Positions 6,136 to 14,448 of a stretch of 42,815 nt of DNA are shown here, in pieces. How positions within the stretch are numbered: position 1 is the stretch's first letter; every line of letters begins with the position of its first letter. The notes under the pieces were generated by a model. That model worked only from the letters and a program-made list of their open reading frames with translations, was not told the DNA's origin and made no database searches. The position numbers were made by a program, and so were the translations under genes. Source of the DNA: Candidatus Liptonbacteria bacterium (GTDB lineage Bacteria > Patescibacteriota > Minisyncoccia > UBA6257 > 2-01-FULL-56-20); assembly GCA_016194445.1 (NCBI GenBank), contig JACQBP010000027.1, positions 1 through 42,815 of the forward strand, given 5' to 3'.

Positions 6136-8259
6136 ATGGCCAAAAAGAATAAAAAACGTCGCGACGAAGAAGAGGATGAAGGTGGTTGGTTAAAATCGGC
6201 TACCAAGCGCTCCATCTGGGGCATCGCTTTAATCGGCCTCGGCTTGATTTTAGTGCTCGCCAGGGGCCATAAGGCTGGGCCAGTGGGAGAACTTATTTTC
6301 AAACTTTTAAATACCCTACTCGGCTGGGGCTATCTCATTCTACCCGCGAGTATAATTTTAGCCGGCGGCGCTATGATCCTAACGAGTAAAAAGCGTCCCT
6401 CCTGGTTAGTCTTTTCCGGCGCCGCTCTCCTGCTTCTCTCCTCCCTCGGCCTCATCCAAATTTTCGCGCCCGAGAAAGGCGGTTGGTTAGGCTTTGCCCT
6501 AGGTTCCTTAAAAACTCCTTTCGGCCAAATCGCCGCCACCGTGATTAACTTAAGCTTCCTAATTATCTCCGTCCTTATCACCTTAAACATCGCCATCAAA
6601 ATCACCCTGCCTAAACGCAAGGAAAAAATCACCGCCGTCGAACCGACCTCCGAAGAAGAGCCCGAAGAAGCCGAAGCGGAAGAAGAAAGTGAGGAAGCGG
6701 AGGAAACCCAAGAAAAAACTCAAAAAGAAGAAAGTAGTCTTAAAAAAGGTATCACCGCTCTTTTCTCGACGCCCCCCAAAGCCAAAAAAATAACGCCTCG
6801 AAAAATCAAGGACTACATCTCTCCCCCGCTCGATCTTCTAAAATCTTCTTCGGAAAAACCCACGACCGGCGACCTCCGCGCTAACGCGAACATCATCAAA
6901 CGCACTCTTGAATCCTTTGGTATCCCCGTCGATATGGGCGAAATCAATATCGGCCCCAAAGTCACCCGCTACACCCTAAAACCCGCCGAAGGTGTTAAGC
7001 TCTCGCGCATCACCGCTTTAAGCCAAGATCTCGCCCTCGCCCTCGCCACCCACCCTATAAGAATCGAAGCTCCCATTCCAGGGAAGTCCCTGGTCGGTAT
7101 TGAAGTGCCCAACAAAGCCGCCGCCTTGGTCCGCTTGGGCAGTTTAATCGGGTATCAAGATTTCCAAACCGCCGGGCCTCTGGGTTTTGCCTTGGGGCGA
7201 AATGTGAGTGGCGAACCGATTTTTGCGTCTATCGACAAAATGCCCCACCTCCTCGTAGCTGGCGCGACCGGCTCTGGCAAGTCCATCATGATTCACTCGA
7301 TTCTTATCTCTCTCCTCTACAAAAACTCGCCCTCCACTTTAAAAATGATCTTGATTGATCCGAAGCGCGTCGAACTCTCCGTCTACGACGGCCTTCCTCA
7401 CTTGGCCACCCCCGTCATCACTCAAAACAAAAAAGCCATCAACGCTCTCCGTTGGGCCATCAGCGAGATGGATCGCCGCTACGATCTTCTCCTTAAGGCC
7501 TCAAAGCGCGACATCAAAAGCTACAACGAAACCAATCCCGAAGAACCGATCCCTTATCTTTTAATCGTCGTCGATGAACTCGCCGACTTAATGACCTCTT
7601 ATGGCCGAGAATTGGAAGGTTCGATTGTGCGCTTAGCGCAGATGGCCCGCGCGACCGGCATCCATTTAATTCTCTCCACCCAAAGACCGTCCGTTGAAAT
7701 CATCACTGGATTAATCAAAGCCAATATTACGAGCCGCATCGCTCTTCAGGTCGCGAGCCAAATCGACTCCCGCACCATCCTCGACACCTCCGGCGCCGAA
7801 AAACTTTTAGGCGGCGGCGACCTCCTTTTTATCTCCTCCGAACTTTCTAAACCCAAACGTATCCAAGGCGCCTACTTAACCGAAGAAGAAGTTAACAAAG
7901 TCGTCGACTTCATTAAAGAAAATAACGAATTTGAAGCCAGCGAAGAGGAAGAAATCGATCTCGAAAATGGATCCAATGGCAACGGTAAACAGGATGTCCT
8001 CGAAGGCTTTGGGGGCGAATCCGAAACCGACGACGAGCTTTACCTCGAAGCCGTCCAAGTGGTGAGCGAAGCGGAGAAGGCTTCGGCTTCCCTCCTCCAA
8101 CGCCGCCTGAAAGTCGGCTACGCCCGCGCCGCTCGTTTGCTTGATTTGATGGAAGAAAACGGTTTAATTGGTCCCGGCGACGGCGCCAAACCCCGCGAAG
8201 TTTTCTCGGACAAAATCGGCGCCGACTTCCCGTCTAAATTTAACGAAGACCAACTTTAA
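6136..8259 (+). CDS. ftsK: DNA translocase FtsK
   Basis: A 707-residue FtsK/SpoIIIE ATPase that pumps chromosomal DNA through the division septum and activates Xer recombination at dif. It has a basic N-terminus (MAKKNKKRRDEEE), four hydrophobic segments at about residues 30-160, an acidic Glu-rich linker (about 168-205), then the motor domain with Walker A VAGATGSGKSI (about 378), Walker B LLIVVDELADL, the STQRPS motif and GAEKLLGGGDLLF. It ends in a winged-helix gamma domain (about 635-700, ASASLLQRRLKVGYARAARLLD) that reads KOPS-like sequences. No ribosome site precedes the ATG. The RodZ-like gene starts 2 bp after its stop. A Xer-type recombinase is encoded at 15692. Confidence 0.95.
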   Translation: MAKKNKKRRDEEEDEGGWLKSATKRSIWGIALIGLGLILVLARGHKAGPVGELIFKLLNTLLGWGYLILPASIILAGGAMILTSKKRPSWLVFSGAALLLLSSLGLIQIFAPEKGGWLGFALGSLKTPFGQIAATVINLSFLIISVLITLNIAIKITLPKRKEKITAVEPTSEEEPEEAEAEEESEEAEETQEKTQKEESSLKKGITALFSTPPKAKKITPRKIKDYISPPLDLLKSSSEKPTTGDLRANANIIKRTLESFGIPVDMGEINIGPKVTRYTLKPAEGVKLSRITALSQDLALALATHPIRIEAPIPGKSLVGIEVPNKAAALVRLGSLIGYQDFQTAGPLGFALGRNVSGEPIFASIDKMPHLLVAGATGSGKSIMIHSILISLLYKNSPSTLKMILIDPKRVELSVYDGLPHLATPVITQNKKAINALRWAISEMDRRYDLLLKASKRDIKSYNETNPEEPIPYLLIVVDELADLMTSYGRELEGSIVRLAQMARATGIHLILSTQRPSVEIITGLIKANITSRIALQVASQIDSRTILDTSGAEKLLGGGDLLFISSELSKPKRIQGAYLTEEEVNKVVDFIKENNEFEASEEEEIDLENGSNGNGKQDVLEGFGGESETDDELYLEAVQVVSEAEKASASLLQRRLKVGYARAARLLDLMEENGLIGPGDGAKPREVFSDKIGADFPSKFNEDQL

Positions 8260-8261
8260 TT

Positions 8262-8945
8262 ATGGAAAATGATTTTAGAGCGTTTTTGAGCGCCAAACTC
8301 AAAGAAAAAGGATTAACTTTGAAAAAACTCTCCGAACTAACCGGCATCATTTTAAAACACTTAGAAAATCTGAACTCCGGAAATCTGAGCGATCTCCCGC
8401 CATCTCCCTATCTCCACGGCTATTTAATAAAAATCGCTGAAGTTTTAGAATTCGACGCCGAAGAATGGTGGCCGGTTCTAAAAAGCGAAGAGGAAGTTTC
8501 TTCCTCGGGCGCCGAAGACGCCCTCCCCAAAAATCGCTTTGCCAAAAAACCTCACACCAAAAAAATCTCTCTGGCGCTCATTGGCCTGGTTGTTCTTTTA
8601 CTTTTTGGCCTCCGTCTGCCTAAAATCATTGGCCTGCCCGAAATCGCCGTTACTTATCCAAGTGGTGATGCCACCCTGACCGTCTCCGCCGAAGAAATCA
8701 CCGTTCAAGGTAGTTTGAAAGGCGGCGACAAAGTGATGCTAAACGGCGAAGCTATTCCCCTAAACGCCGATGGCTCTTGGCAAAAAAGTATTCTCCTTGC
8801 GCCCGGCTTAAACACGATCGAAATCACCGCCAAAAAATTCTTGGGCCGAGAAACTAAAGTCACTCGCCAAGTTATCTACGCACCTAGCGAAGAAAAAAAC
8901 CACAGCTCCTCCACTCCCTCTTCCACTAGTCCCACTGATAACTAA
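8262..8945 (+). CDS. RodZ-like membrane protein with N-terminal HTH and Ig-like domain
   Basis: A 227-residue protein with an Xre/HTH_25-type helix-turn-helix (FRAFLSAKLKEKGLTLKKLSELTG, residues 5-70, including SPYLHGYLIKIAEVLEFD), a basic stretch, one membrane segment at about residues 105-122 (ISLALIGLVVLLLFGLRL) and an extracytoplasmic beta-rich domain with VNLNG-like repeats (KVMLNGEAIPLNADGSWQKS, LAPGLNTIEITA) typical of bacterial Ig / glucodextranase-like folds. The tail is Ser/Thr/Pro-rich. This is the layout of RodZ, which links MreB and cell-wall machinery; assignment beyond RodZ-like is not secure. It follows ftsK by 2 bp, so the two are translationally linked. Confidence 0.75.
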   Translation: MENDFRAFLSAKLKEKGLTLKKLSELTGIILKHLENLNSGNLSDLPPSPYLHGYLIKIAEVLEFDAEEWWPVLKSEEEVSSSGAEDALPKNRFAKKPHTKKISLALIGLVVLLLFGLRLPKIIGLPEIAVTYPSGDATLTVSAEEITVQGSLKGGDKVMLNGEAIPLNADGSWQKSILLAPGLNTIEITAKKFLGRETKVTRQVIYAPSEEKNHSSSTPSSTSPTDN

Positions 8946-8952
8946 AATTGGC

Positions 8953-8994
8953 AAAAAAATGAGCCGGAAACGCGTTGAAACGCCTCCAGCTCAT
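8953..8994 (-). terminator. Intrinsic terminator of the small-gene cluster
   Basis: On the minus strand ATGAGCTGGA...TCCGGCTCAT (10 bp, one GU) followed by TTTTTTT. It is strong in the minus direction only. It marks the 3' end of the transcript that starts near 9935. Confidence 0.8.
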
Positions 8995-8995
8995 G

Positions 8996-9110
8996 ACTTC
9001 GGATTCACCGAAACAGCGACTAAACTTAGTCGCCATCAGTTGGCTCATTCTGGCTCATCCGAAGAAAGGGAGCACCGTTCGGTTGGTATTCTAGCTCTCC
9101 TTAACCTCCT
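8996..9110 (-). ncRNA. structured untranslated region or small RNA
   Basis: No gene is visible at 8995-9196. On the minus strand the segment folds into several hairpins: TTCGGAT/ATCCGAA enclosing GCGACTAA/TTAGTCGC, and an upstream GGAGAGC/GCTCCC arm. The motif AATGAGCC could pair with GGCTCATT of the terminator arm at 8959-8966, which would compete with the terminator hairpin. It may be the structured 3' part of the small-gene transcript or an independent RNA. Confidence 0.35.
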
Positions 9111-9196
9111 TTCCTTGGTTTGAGGTTGAGACAACCCGAGAAAACATTACCAGTCATTGTGATTGACTACGTGCCGTCCGCATCTCCGCCGGCCCG

Positions 9197-9349
9197 TTAG
9201 TTTCCGTCTGATGGCTCGATCCGGAACCCACCGTTTGTTGGCTCGGAGCGGCAGTTCCCTTCCAGCCGATCCGACGATGCACACGGATCCGTAATATCTC
9301 TCGCTCTCTCGCCTCCGTACGGATCGCGATACCACGTGGAATCTCCCAT
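9197..9349 (-). CDS. tiny hypothetical protein (cluster gene 3)
   Basis: A 50-residue hydrophilic product, MGDSTWYRDPYGGERARDI..., starting at an ATG with GGGAGGTGA 7-10 nt upstream. It lies third in a minus-strand run of tiny genes that begins near 9873. An overlapping frame (9154-9360, GTG start inside the Shine-Dalgarno, Arg-rich 68 residues) is the alternative; I prefer the first because of the ribosome site and G-rich first codon positions. No family recognised and two Cys only. Confidence 0.38.
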   Translation of the reverse strand: MGDSTWYRDPYGGERARDITDPCASSDRLEGNCRSEPTNGGFRIEPSDGN

Positions 9350-9417
9350 CTGGCTCTCACCTCCCTTCGCCCGATCGTTTTGGGTTACGAGTCTACGCCT
9401 GTCTGATCTGGCTGAAA

Positions 9418-9564
9418 TCATCCACCGGTGTTTCCGTCATCACCGCGGACTCTTGCATCCAAACCTGCGCCACTCGAGTAGCCACCAGCACCGCCTTCAT
9501 CCCCGTGGTAACCATCGCTGTCAGCTCCAGCGCCGCGCCGGAAATCCGTTCCATCCCAGTTCAT
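9418..9564 (-). CDS. tiny hypothetical protein (cluster gene 2)
   Basis: ATG at 9564 has a near-perfect GAGGAGGTGA 6-8 nt upstream and opens a 48-codon glycine/aspartate-rich frame (MNWDGTDFRRGAGADSDGYH...). The overlapping frame from ATG 9554 to 9393 (53 residues, MERISGAALELTAMVTTGM...) looks more like a folded helical protein but lacks a ribosome site at proper distance. One of the two is probably translated. The sequence alone does not decide which. No family recognised. Confidence 0.35.
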   Translation of the reverse strand: MNWDGTDFRRGAGADSDGYHGDEGGAGGYSSGAGLDARVRGDDGNTGG

Positions 9565-9630
9565 GAGTCTCACCTCCTCTTTTTGAATTCTACTTGTCTC
9601 TTGTCTCTTTCCTACTTGTCGCTTCCCGGA

Positions 9631-9873
9631 CTACATGGTGAAAAGCCGCTCCCCCGACAAGATCTCGCTGATCATCCGGAGCGTCTTTTCAACCGGTGAA
9701 TGCATGATGTCGTGCGTGTTGAAGGTGCTCTTTGATAGGAACCGCTTTTGCAATCCCGCCGGACCTGCTCCCATTTTCGTCTCCGACCTCAAACAATCCG
9801 CCCGAGAAGATCCAGACCACGGGACTTCCTTCCGAAGCGACCCCGTTCTTTTTACCTCTTTTCTTTTCGGCAC
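9631..9873 (-). CDS. small hypothetical protein (cluster gene 1)
   Basis: An 80-residue basic protein, MPKRKEVKRTGSLRKEV ... FNTHDIMHSPVEKTLRMISEILSGERLFTM. GTG at 9873 is chosen because GGGGAGGTAA lies 5 nt upstream; the longer track start at 9897 has no such site. The C-terminal third looks helical. It is the first gene after the -10 box at 9935-9940 and is followed by two still smaller genes with equally strong ribosome sites. No family recognised. Confidence 0.55.
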   Translation of the reverse strand: MPKRKEVKRTGSLRKEVPWSGSSRADCLRSETKMGAGPAGLQKRFLSKSTFNTHDIMHSPVEKTLRMISEILSGERLFTM

Positions 9874-9934
9874 ACTTACCTCCCCACAAATTGTCAAGGT
9901 TTCACGCTTTCAAATGCACAAAACCACTAGCTTA

Positions 9935-9940
9935 ATTATA
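9935..9940 (-). promoter_or_regulatory. -10 box of the small-gene cluster
   Basis: A consensus TATAAT on the minus strand, about 60 bp upstream of the GTG at 9873. The -35 is weak (TTTATC at 17 bp). It is divergent from the recA promoter at 9953-9981. Confidence 0.45.
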
Positions 9941-9952
9941 CCCCAACTGTAT

Positions 9953-9981
9953 TTGTAGATAAACCCCAAGTTTTGTAGAAT
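9953..9981 (+). promoter_or_regulatory. recA promoter, implies leaderless mRNA
   Basis: TTGTAG, a 17-bp spacer, then TAGAAT. The -10 ends 7 nt before the recA ATG, so transcription should start at or next to the A of ATG. No Shine-Dalgarno is present. No LexA-type box was recognised. Confidence 0.6.
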
Positions 9982-9988
9982 AACCTTA

Positions 9989-11041
9989 ATGACCAAAAAA
10001 GATAAACCAGAATCCCACGACGAGCCCAAAGTTCACTCTGCCGGCAAAGAAGAAAAAGGTAGTATCGAGGAACTTCTGGGTAGTATGCGCGCCAAGTTTG
10101 GCGACGGCGCCATTATGACCTTGGGCGAAACCCACAAGGTTGACATCGCTTCCATCCCCACCGGTTCTTTTTCGCTCGACATCGCGCTTGGCATCGGCGG
10201 CCTCCCGCGCGGCCGCATCATTGAAATCTTCGGCCCGGAATCCTCCGGCAAAACCACCCTCGCGCTAAACGTCGTCGCCCAAGCCCAAAAGCAAGGCGGC
10301 AAAGCCGCCTACATCGACGCCGAGCACGCCCTCGATCCTGAATATTCCAAAAAACTCGGTGTCAAAATCAATGATCTTTTAATCTCCCAACCCGACAACG
10401 GCGAAGAAGCGCTCAACATTTTGGAATCTTTAGTCCGTTCGAATATGGTCTCTGTGGTTGTAGTCGACTCTGTCGCCGCCTTGACTCCTCGCGCGGAAAT
10501 CGAAGGCGAGATGGGCGCGCAATTCATCGGTCTTCAAGCCCGCATGATGTCTCAAGCTTTGCGAAAACTAACCGCCATCTCGGCCAAGTCTAACACGCTC
10601 ATTATCTTCATCAACCAAATCCGCATGCAAATCGGCATGATGTTTGGCAACCCCGAAACCACGCCCGGCGGCAAAGCCTTGAAATTTTATGCCTCGGTCC
10701 GAATCGACGTCCGCCGCATCGCCCAAGTTAAAAAGGGCGACGAAATCATCGGCTCGCGCGTCAAAGCTAAAGTCGTCAAAAATAAAGTCGCCGCGCCTTT
10801 CCGCCAAGCCGAATTCGACATCATGTACGGCGAAGGTATCTCCTACGAAGCCGACGTCTTAAACGCCGGGCTGAAAGCCGGCGTGATTACCAAATCCGGC
10901 GCCAGCTACAGTTTCGAAGGCGAACGCCTCGGCACCGGTTTTGATAACATCCGCGAGAAGTTGAAAGACGACAAAAAACTCTTGAATGAAATCAAGAAAA
11001 AGATCCTAAAAAACCCCAAAGTCGAAGCTTCCCCGGAATAG
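9989..11041 (+). CDS. recA: recombinase RecA
   Basis: A 350-residue RecA: ATP-dependent strand exchange for homologous recombination and repair. Visible features are the Walker [10 protein letters not shown] (about residues 83-91), the catalytic Glu region of [12 protein letters not shown], Walker [13 protein letters not shown], loop L1 with [20 protein letters not shown], and loop L2 [32 protein letters not shown]. The basic C-terminal domain ([20 protein letters not shown]...) is complete and the usual acidic tail is short. It is transcribed alone from the promoter at 9953, probably as a leaderless message. Confidence 0.98.
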   Translation: MTKKDKPESHDEPKVHSAGKEEKGSIEELLGSMRAKFGDGAIMTLGETHKVDIASIPTGSFSLDIALGIGGLPRGRIIEIFGPESSGKTTLALNVVAQAQKQGGKAAYIDAEHALDPEYSKKLGVKINDLLISQPDNGEEALNILESLVRSNMVSVVVVDSVAALTPRAEIEGEMGAQFIGLQARMMSQALRKLTAISAKSNTLIIFINQIRMQIGMMFGNPETTPGGKALKFYASVRIDVRRIAQVKKGDEIIGSRVKAKVVKNKVAAPFRQAEFDIMYGEGISYEADVLNAGLKAGVITKSGASYSFEGERLGTGFDNIREKLKDDKKLLNEIKKKILKNPKVEASPE

Positions 11042-11084
11042 CCTCTCTATAACTTTTAGTTTTTATTTTTAATTTTTTATTTAT

Positions 11085-12053
11085 CTACAATCGCCCCACC
11101 GCTTCCACAAAACCCGCCTCCGAAGTGCTAAAAATAAAATAATCGTGGAAGTAACCATACACCAAACCAGCCGAAACTTGGGCGAACTTCAAAACCCTCG
11201 CTGGCTGGCTACTACTAATGAGGGTGTCTCGAAAAACTCCGGCTCGGCTCCCAGGATTAGTTAAAAATAATTTTTCAAGATCGGCGGCCGCCTCGAGTTT
11301 CGCAATCTCGGGTCTAAGCGTCACCCAAGTTTTTCCTTGGTTCAATTTAAGGATAAAGCCCGGCCAAAATCCGTTCTTATCCTTGTAAACAAAGTGGGTA
11401 AAATCGTAGCTTAGGTTTAAAGCCAAAAAATCTTCATCCATCACCTTTGCTCCCGTTACTTCTAAAAATTGCGAAAAAGAAAGGACTTGGCCATCTCCAT
11501 CCTTAACCTCAATTTCCCAAAAAGTCGAAGTTGAATTTTCCCGCGCCAGTAGATCTAAAATTTTTTTGTTGTAGTCTGCCAAATCGCCGGCGGCGCCGAC
11601 CGGATAACTCACCGTGAGCGCCAAAACCCTTGGCGCTGGCTCGGCAAAAAATGATTGATGCTCAAATTTAGGGATGTTGAGATGAGCCGGCACTTCTGGT
11701 AAAGCCGAATTCTCCGTGGAAGTTGGATTTACCGCCGCCGGCGCGGTTTGATCCTTTTTGATTAAGGGGTAAAAAAAATAAACTAAAGCTCCTAAAATTA
11801 AAATCATTGCCACTACCCAAAAAATTCTCGAAAAAATCTTCACTGACTGGGCAGTGGAAGTTTTGCCTGGCGCTGCTTGAGGCGTCCGATCCGCTAAAGA
11901 AATTCTTACTGATTGCGGCGACCCTCCTCCCGAAAGCGCCATCGATTTCACGTCCGACTCTAATGTTCTAACCGTCACCTCTGTATGGGGCGGCGGCACG
12001 TAAGTCGCCCGATCTCGATCTTCCGGATTGTTGTTCGCCAAAAAGTCAGCCAT
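11085..12053 (-). CDS. single-pass membrane protein of unknown function
   Basis: About 322 residues from the ATG at 12053. The N-terminal 75 residues are polar and cytoplasmic (MADFLANNNPEDRDRATYVPPP), one membrane segment follows (about residues 78-98, IFWVVAMILILGALVYFFYPL), then an outside domain of about 220 residues with alternating strands (VLALTVSYPVG, ALNLSYDFTHFVYKDKNGFWPGFILKLNQG). I recognise no family; similar anchored proteins are frequent in CPR genomes. The upstream ATG at 12077 is rejected because MVAVSLLG would be encoded by the end of an R1 palindrome (12055-12184). A TGC-TATAAT extended -10 lies at 12194-12199. Confidence 0.65.
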   Translation of the reverse strand: MADFLANNNPEDRDRATYVPPPHTEVTVRTLESDVKSMALSGGGSPQSVRISLADRTPQAAPGKTSTAQSVKIFSRIFWVVAMILILGALVYFFYPLIKKDQTAPAAVNPTSTENSALPEVPAHLNIPKFEHQSFFAEPAPRVLALTVSYPVGAAGDLADYNKKILDLLARENSTSTFWEIEVKDGDGQVLSFSQFLEVTGAKVMDEDFLALNLSYDFTHFVYKDKNGFWPGFILKLNQGKTWVTLRPEIAKLEAAADLEKLFLTNPGSRAGVFRDTLISSSQPARVLKFAQVSAGLVYGYFHDYFIFSTSEAGFVEAVGRL

Positions 12054-12054
12054 A

Positions 12055-12184
12055 CCCAGTAGTGAAACTGCGACCATTTAAAAATCTTATGGCGTTTAAC
12101 TCAGTATTTATCATCGAACAGCATTAATTTCCCCGACTATTTCAGTTGTTTGGGGCGAATACAAGTCGCAGTTCTACTACTGGG
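12055..12184. repeat. Palindromic repeat family R1, long copy
   Basis: 130 bp with arms CCCAGTAGTGAAACTGCGAC and GTCGCAGTTCTACTACTGGG. Arms pair with each other but share only the CCCAGYA end with other copies. It sits directly upstream of the 12053 ATG. Confidence 0.65.
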
Positions 12185-12193
12185 CATACTTTA

Positions 12194-12199
12194 ATTATA
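12194..12199 (-). promoter_or_regulatory. Extended -10 promoter upstream of 11085-12053
   Basis: TGCTATAAT on the minus strand without a clear -35. The R1 palindrome lies between it and the start codon and would be transcribed in the leader. Confidence 0.4.
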
Positions 12200-12253
12200 G
12201 CAGTTTTTTTGCTATCTCCCTTAATCTAAAACCTCGAACCCCAAACCTTTAAC

Positions 12254-14377
12254 CTATTGCTGCATCTGCTTGAGCGATAGTCCAATTCTTCCATCTTCCA
12301 CCTTAATCACCTTTGCTCTCACGTGCATCCCTTCTTTGACCACTTCGTTCACACTCTTCACAAATCCGTTTTTAAGCTCGGAGACGTGAATCATCCCGTC
12401 TTTCCCTCCACCCAAATCCACAATCGCTCCAAACTCCAAAACCTTAATCACTTTTCCTTCAATAATTTCTCCCACTTCAAAATCTCTCGTCAAAGATTTT
12501 ATCTCATTGACCGCTTGGTTCATTCTTTCGTGATTCGTTCCCGAAACAAACACCGTCCCGTCTTCATCAATATCAATTCCCGAAAGTTCGTATTTCGCGA
12601 TAAATCCGTTAATCGTCTTCCCACCCGGCCCGATCAAAAGTCCGATTTTTTCTTTATTAATCTTAAAGTGAGATATGGCCGGCGCGTAACTCGAAACTTT
12701 TTCTCGCGGAGCTTTCAAGACTCCACTCATAAACTTCAAAATGTGCAGCCGCGCTTCTTTTGCTTGGGCTAAAGTTTTCGCCAAAACCTCAACCGGCACA
12801 CCAGCTACTTTGACATCCATCTGAATGGCCGTCACTCCCTCTTCTGTTCCCGCCGCTTTGAAATCCATATCTCCGTGATGATCTTCCGGGCCTTGAATAT
12901 CCGTGAGTATCTTATAATTTGGTCGTTGGTCGTTGGTCGTTGGTCGTTGGTCTGTCATAAGCCCCATCGCAATTCCCGCCGCTGGTTTTTTGATTGGGAT
13001 TCCCGCGTCCATCATCGAAAGCGCGCTGGCGCAAACCGTCGCCATCGAAGACGAACCATTCGAAGAAACAATTTCCGAAACCACCCGAATGGTGTAGGGA
13101 AATTCGTCTCTTGAAGGAATCAAATGCTTCAAAGCTTTTTCGGCCAGTGCGCCGTGTCCGATTTCCCGCCGCCCCGGACCTCGGAAAGTGCCGGTCTCAC
13201 CCACCGAATAGGGCGGGAAGTTGTAGTGCAAAAGAAAGCGGCGCTTGCCAGTCGTCTCCATCGTTTCCACAATCTGCTCCGCTCCCGGCGCTCCGAGCGT
13301 GGTCACCGCAAGCGCGTGGGTATTACCTCGCATGAAAAGCGCCGATCCATGAGTTCGCTCAAACAAATGCACCTCCGCCTCGAGTTCCCGCACCTCTTCG
13401 AGTCCGCGTCCATCCGGCCGCTTATCATTCTCTAAAATGTTTTTGTGTACCAGCCGATCCGTCTCCTCATCAAAAATAAAATTGGCTTCCTTTGCCAATT
13501 TTGACTTATCGTTATCAGGAAAATTTTCAATCAGATGACTAACTAATTCTTTTTCCAAAGTCGCCAAACTTTCGTAATACTTCAATCGGTCTTTCGTATA
13601 AACCGTCTCTTCTAATTTCCCCTCCAAAAACTTCGCCGCCGCCGCTTTAACTTGCGGATCAATTTCAGCCAACACAAGCTCCGCTTTTTCTTTGCCGATT
13701 TCTTTCACGATTCCTTTTTGAAAATCCACTAGTTTATCAATTTCCTTCTGGGCCAATTCAAAAGCCTTGACCGCGTCTGACTCGGGTGTCTCTTTTCCAC
13801 CGAGCTCCACCATGTTAATCGCGCCTTTCACGCCCGCCACAAATGTGTCAAAAACAAAATCTTCGGCCTTCAGCTCCGAATTATTGGGATTCACTAAAAA
13901 CTTGTCGCCCACTTTTCCGATTCTCACTCCCGCGACCGGTCCTCCCCACGGCACATTCGATATCGCAAGCGCCGTTGAAGCGCCCATCAGTCCCACAAAA
14001 TCCGGATCGTTTTCTTCATCGTAAGAAAGAATGGTGACCACCACCTGAATCTCTCTCCGAATCCGATTATCAAAAAGTGGTCGCAGTGTCCGGTCCACCA
14101 ACCTGCCGGACAGAATCGCTTCCTCTGACGGCCGGCTCTCTCGACGAATAAACCGCGAACCGATAATTTTTCCCGCCGCGTAAAATTTTTCTTCGTAATC
14201 CACCTTGAGCGGCATATAATCCGTCGATGAATCGTTTTTGGCCATCACGACCGTCACAAGCGCGATCGTCTCGCCGTATTTAGCCAAAACCGCCGCATTC
14301 GTTTGCGGCGCAATCTCCGAAATTTCCAAAGTTAACGTCTTCCCTTCTATTTCTGTTTTAAATTCTTTTCTTTGCAT
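12254..14377 (-). CDS. pnp: polyribonucleotide nucleotidyltransferase (PNPase)
   Basis: About 707 residues: phosphorolytic 3'-5' exoribonuclease of mRNA turnover, a homotrimer. It has two RNase PH-like cores separated by an all-helical region; the second core carries GRGLEEVRELEAEV, SNGSSSMATVCA and the conserved ILTDIQGPEDHHGDMDFKAAGT. A KH domain follows (IGLLIGPGGKTINGF), then an S1 domain (IEGKVIKVLEFGAIVDLGGGKDGMIHVSEL). I start at MQRKEF (14377) because family alignments begin there. Oddity: a heptamer repeat (12919-12952) inserts TDQRPTTNDQRPN in the surface loop before the KILTDIQGPEDH strand. It is the last gene of rpsO - NYN - pnp, a variant of the classic rpsO-pnp order. Confidence 0.96.
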   Translation of the reverse strand: MQRKEFKTEIEGKTLTLEISEIAPQTNAAVLAKYGETIALVTVVMAKNDSSTDYMPLKVDYEEKFYAAGKIIGSRFIRRESRPSEEAILSGRLVDRTLRPLFDNRIRREIQVVVTILSYDEENDPDFVGLMGASTALAISNVPWGGPVAGVRIGKVGDKFLVNPNNSELKAEDFVFDTFVAGVKGAINMVELGGKETPESDAVKAFELAQKEIDKLVDFQKGIVKEIGKEKAELVLAEIDPQVKAAAAKFLEGKLEETVYTKDRLKYYESLATLEKELVSHLIENFPDNDKSKLAKEANFIFDEETDRLVHKNILENDKRPDGRGLEEVRELEAEVHLFERTHGSALFMRGNTHALAVTTLGAPGAEQIVETMETTGKRRFLLHYNFPPYSVGETGTFRGPGRREIGHGALAEKALKHLIPSRDEFPYTIRVVSEIVSSNGSSSMATVCASALSMMDAGIPIKKPAAGIAMGLMTDQRPTTNDQRPNYKILTDIQGPEDHHGDMDFKAAGTEEGVTAIQMDVKVAGVPVEVLAKTLAQAKEARLHILKFMSGVLKAPREKVSSYAPAISHFKINKEKIGLLIGPGGKTINGFIAKYELSGIDIDEDGTVFVSGTNHERMNQAVNEIKSLTRDFEVGEIIEGKVIKVLEFGAIVDLGGGKDGMIHVSELKNGFVKSVNEVVKEGMHVRAKVIKVEDGRIGLSLKQMQQ
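12919..12952. repeat. Heptamer tandem repeat inside pnp
   Basis: Nearly five copies of TTGGTCG (plus strand). They encode the loop DQRPTTNDQRPN. A 7-bp unit means loss or gain of one copy would break the frame. Confidence 0.8.
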
Positions 14378-14402
14378 AGTTAATTTGTTTTTATTAATAC
14401 CC

Positions 14403-14417
14403 ATCCCGCTTCGGGAT
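14403..14417. repeat. Small hairpin in the NYN-pnp gap
   Basis: ATCCCG-CTT-CGGGAT, upstream of the pnp start in the transcript. In enterobacteria a leader hairpin is the RNase III/PNPase autoregulation site; a similar role here is only a guess. Confidence 0.35.
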
Positions 14418-14448
14418 ACCAAAATTTTTCATTTTGATTTTTAAATTT

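Noticed and set aside
12919-12952. CRISPR array
   Set aside because: The 7-bp tandem repeats here and elsewhere have no spacers and lie in coding frames; no cas gene apart from a Cas2-like domain in a PaaX-type protein was seen.
12875-13435. Plus-strand ORFs opposite pnp
   Set aside because: Antisense shadows of a strongly conserved gene.
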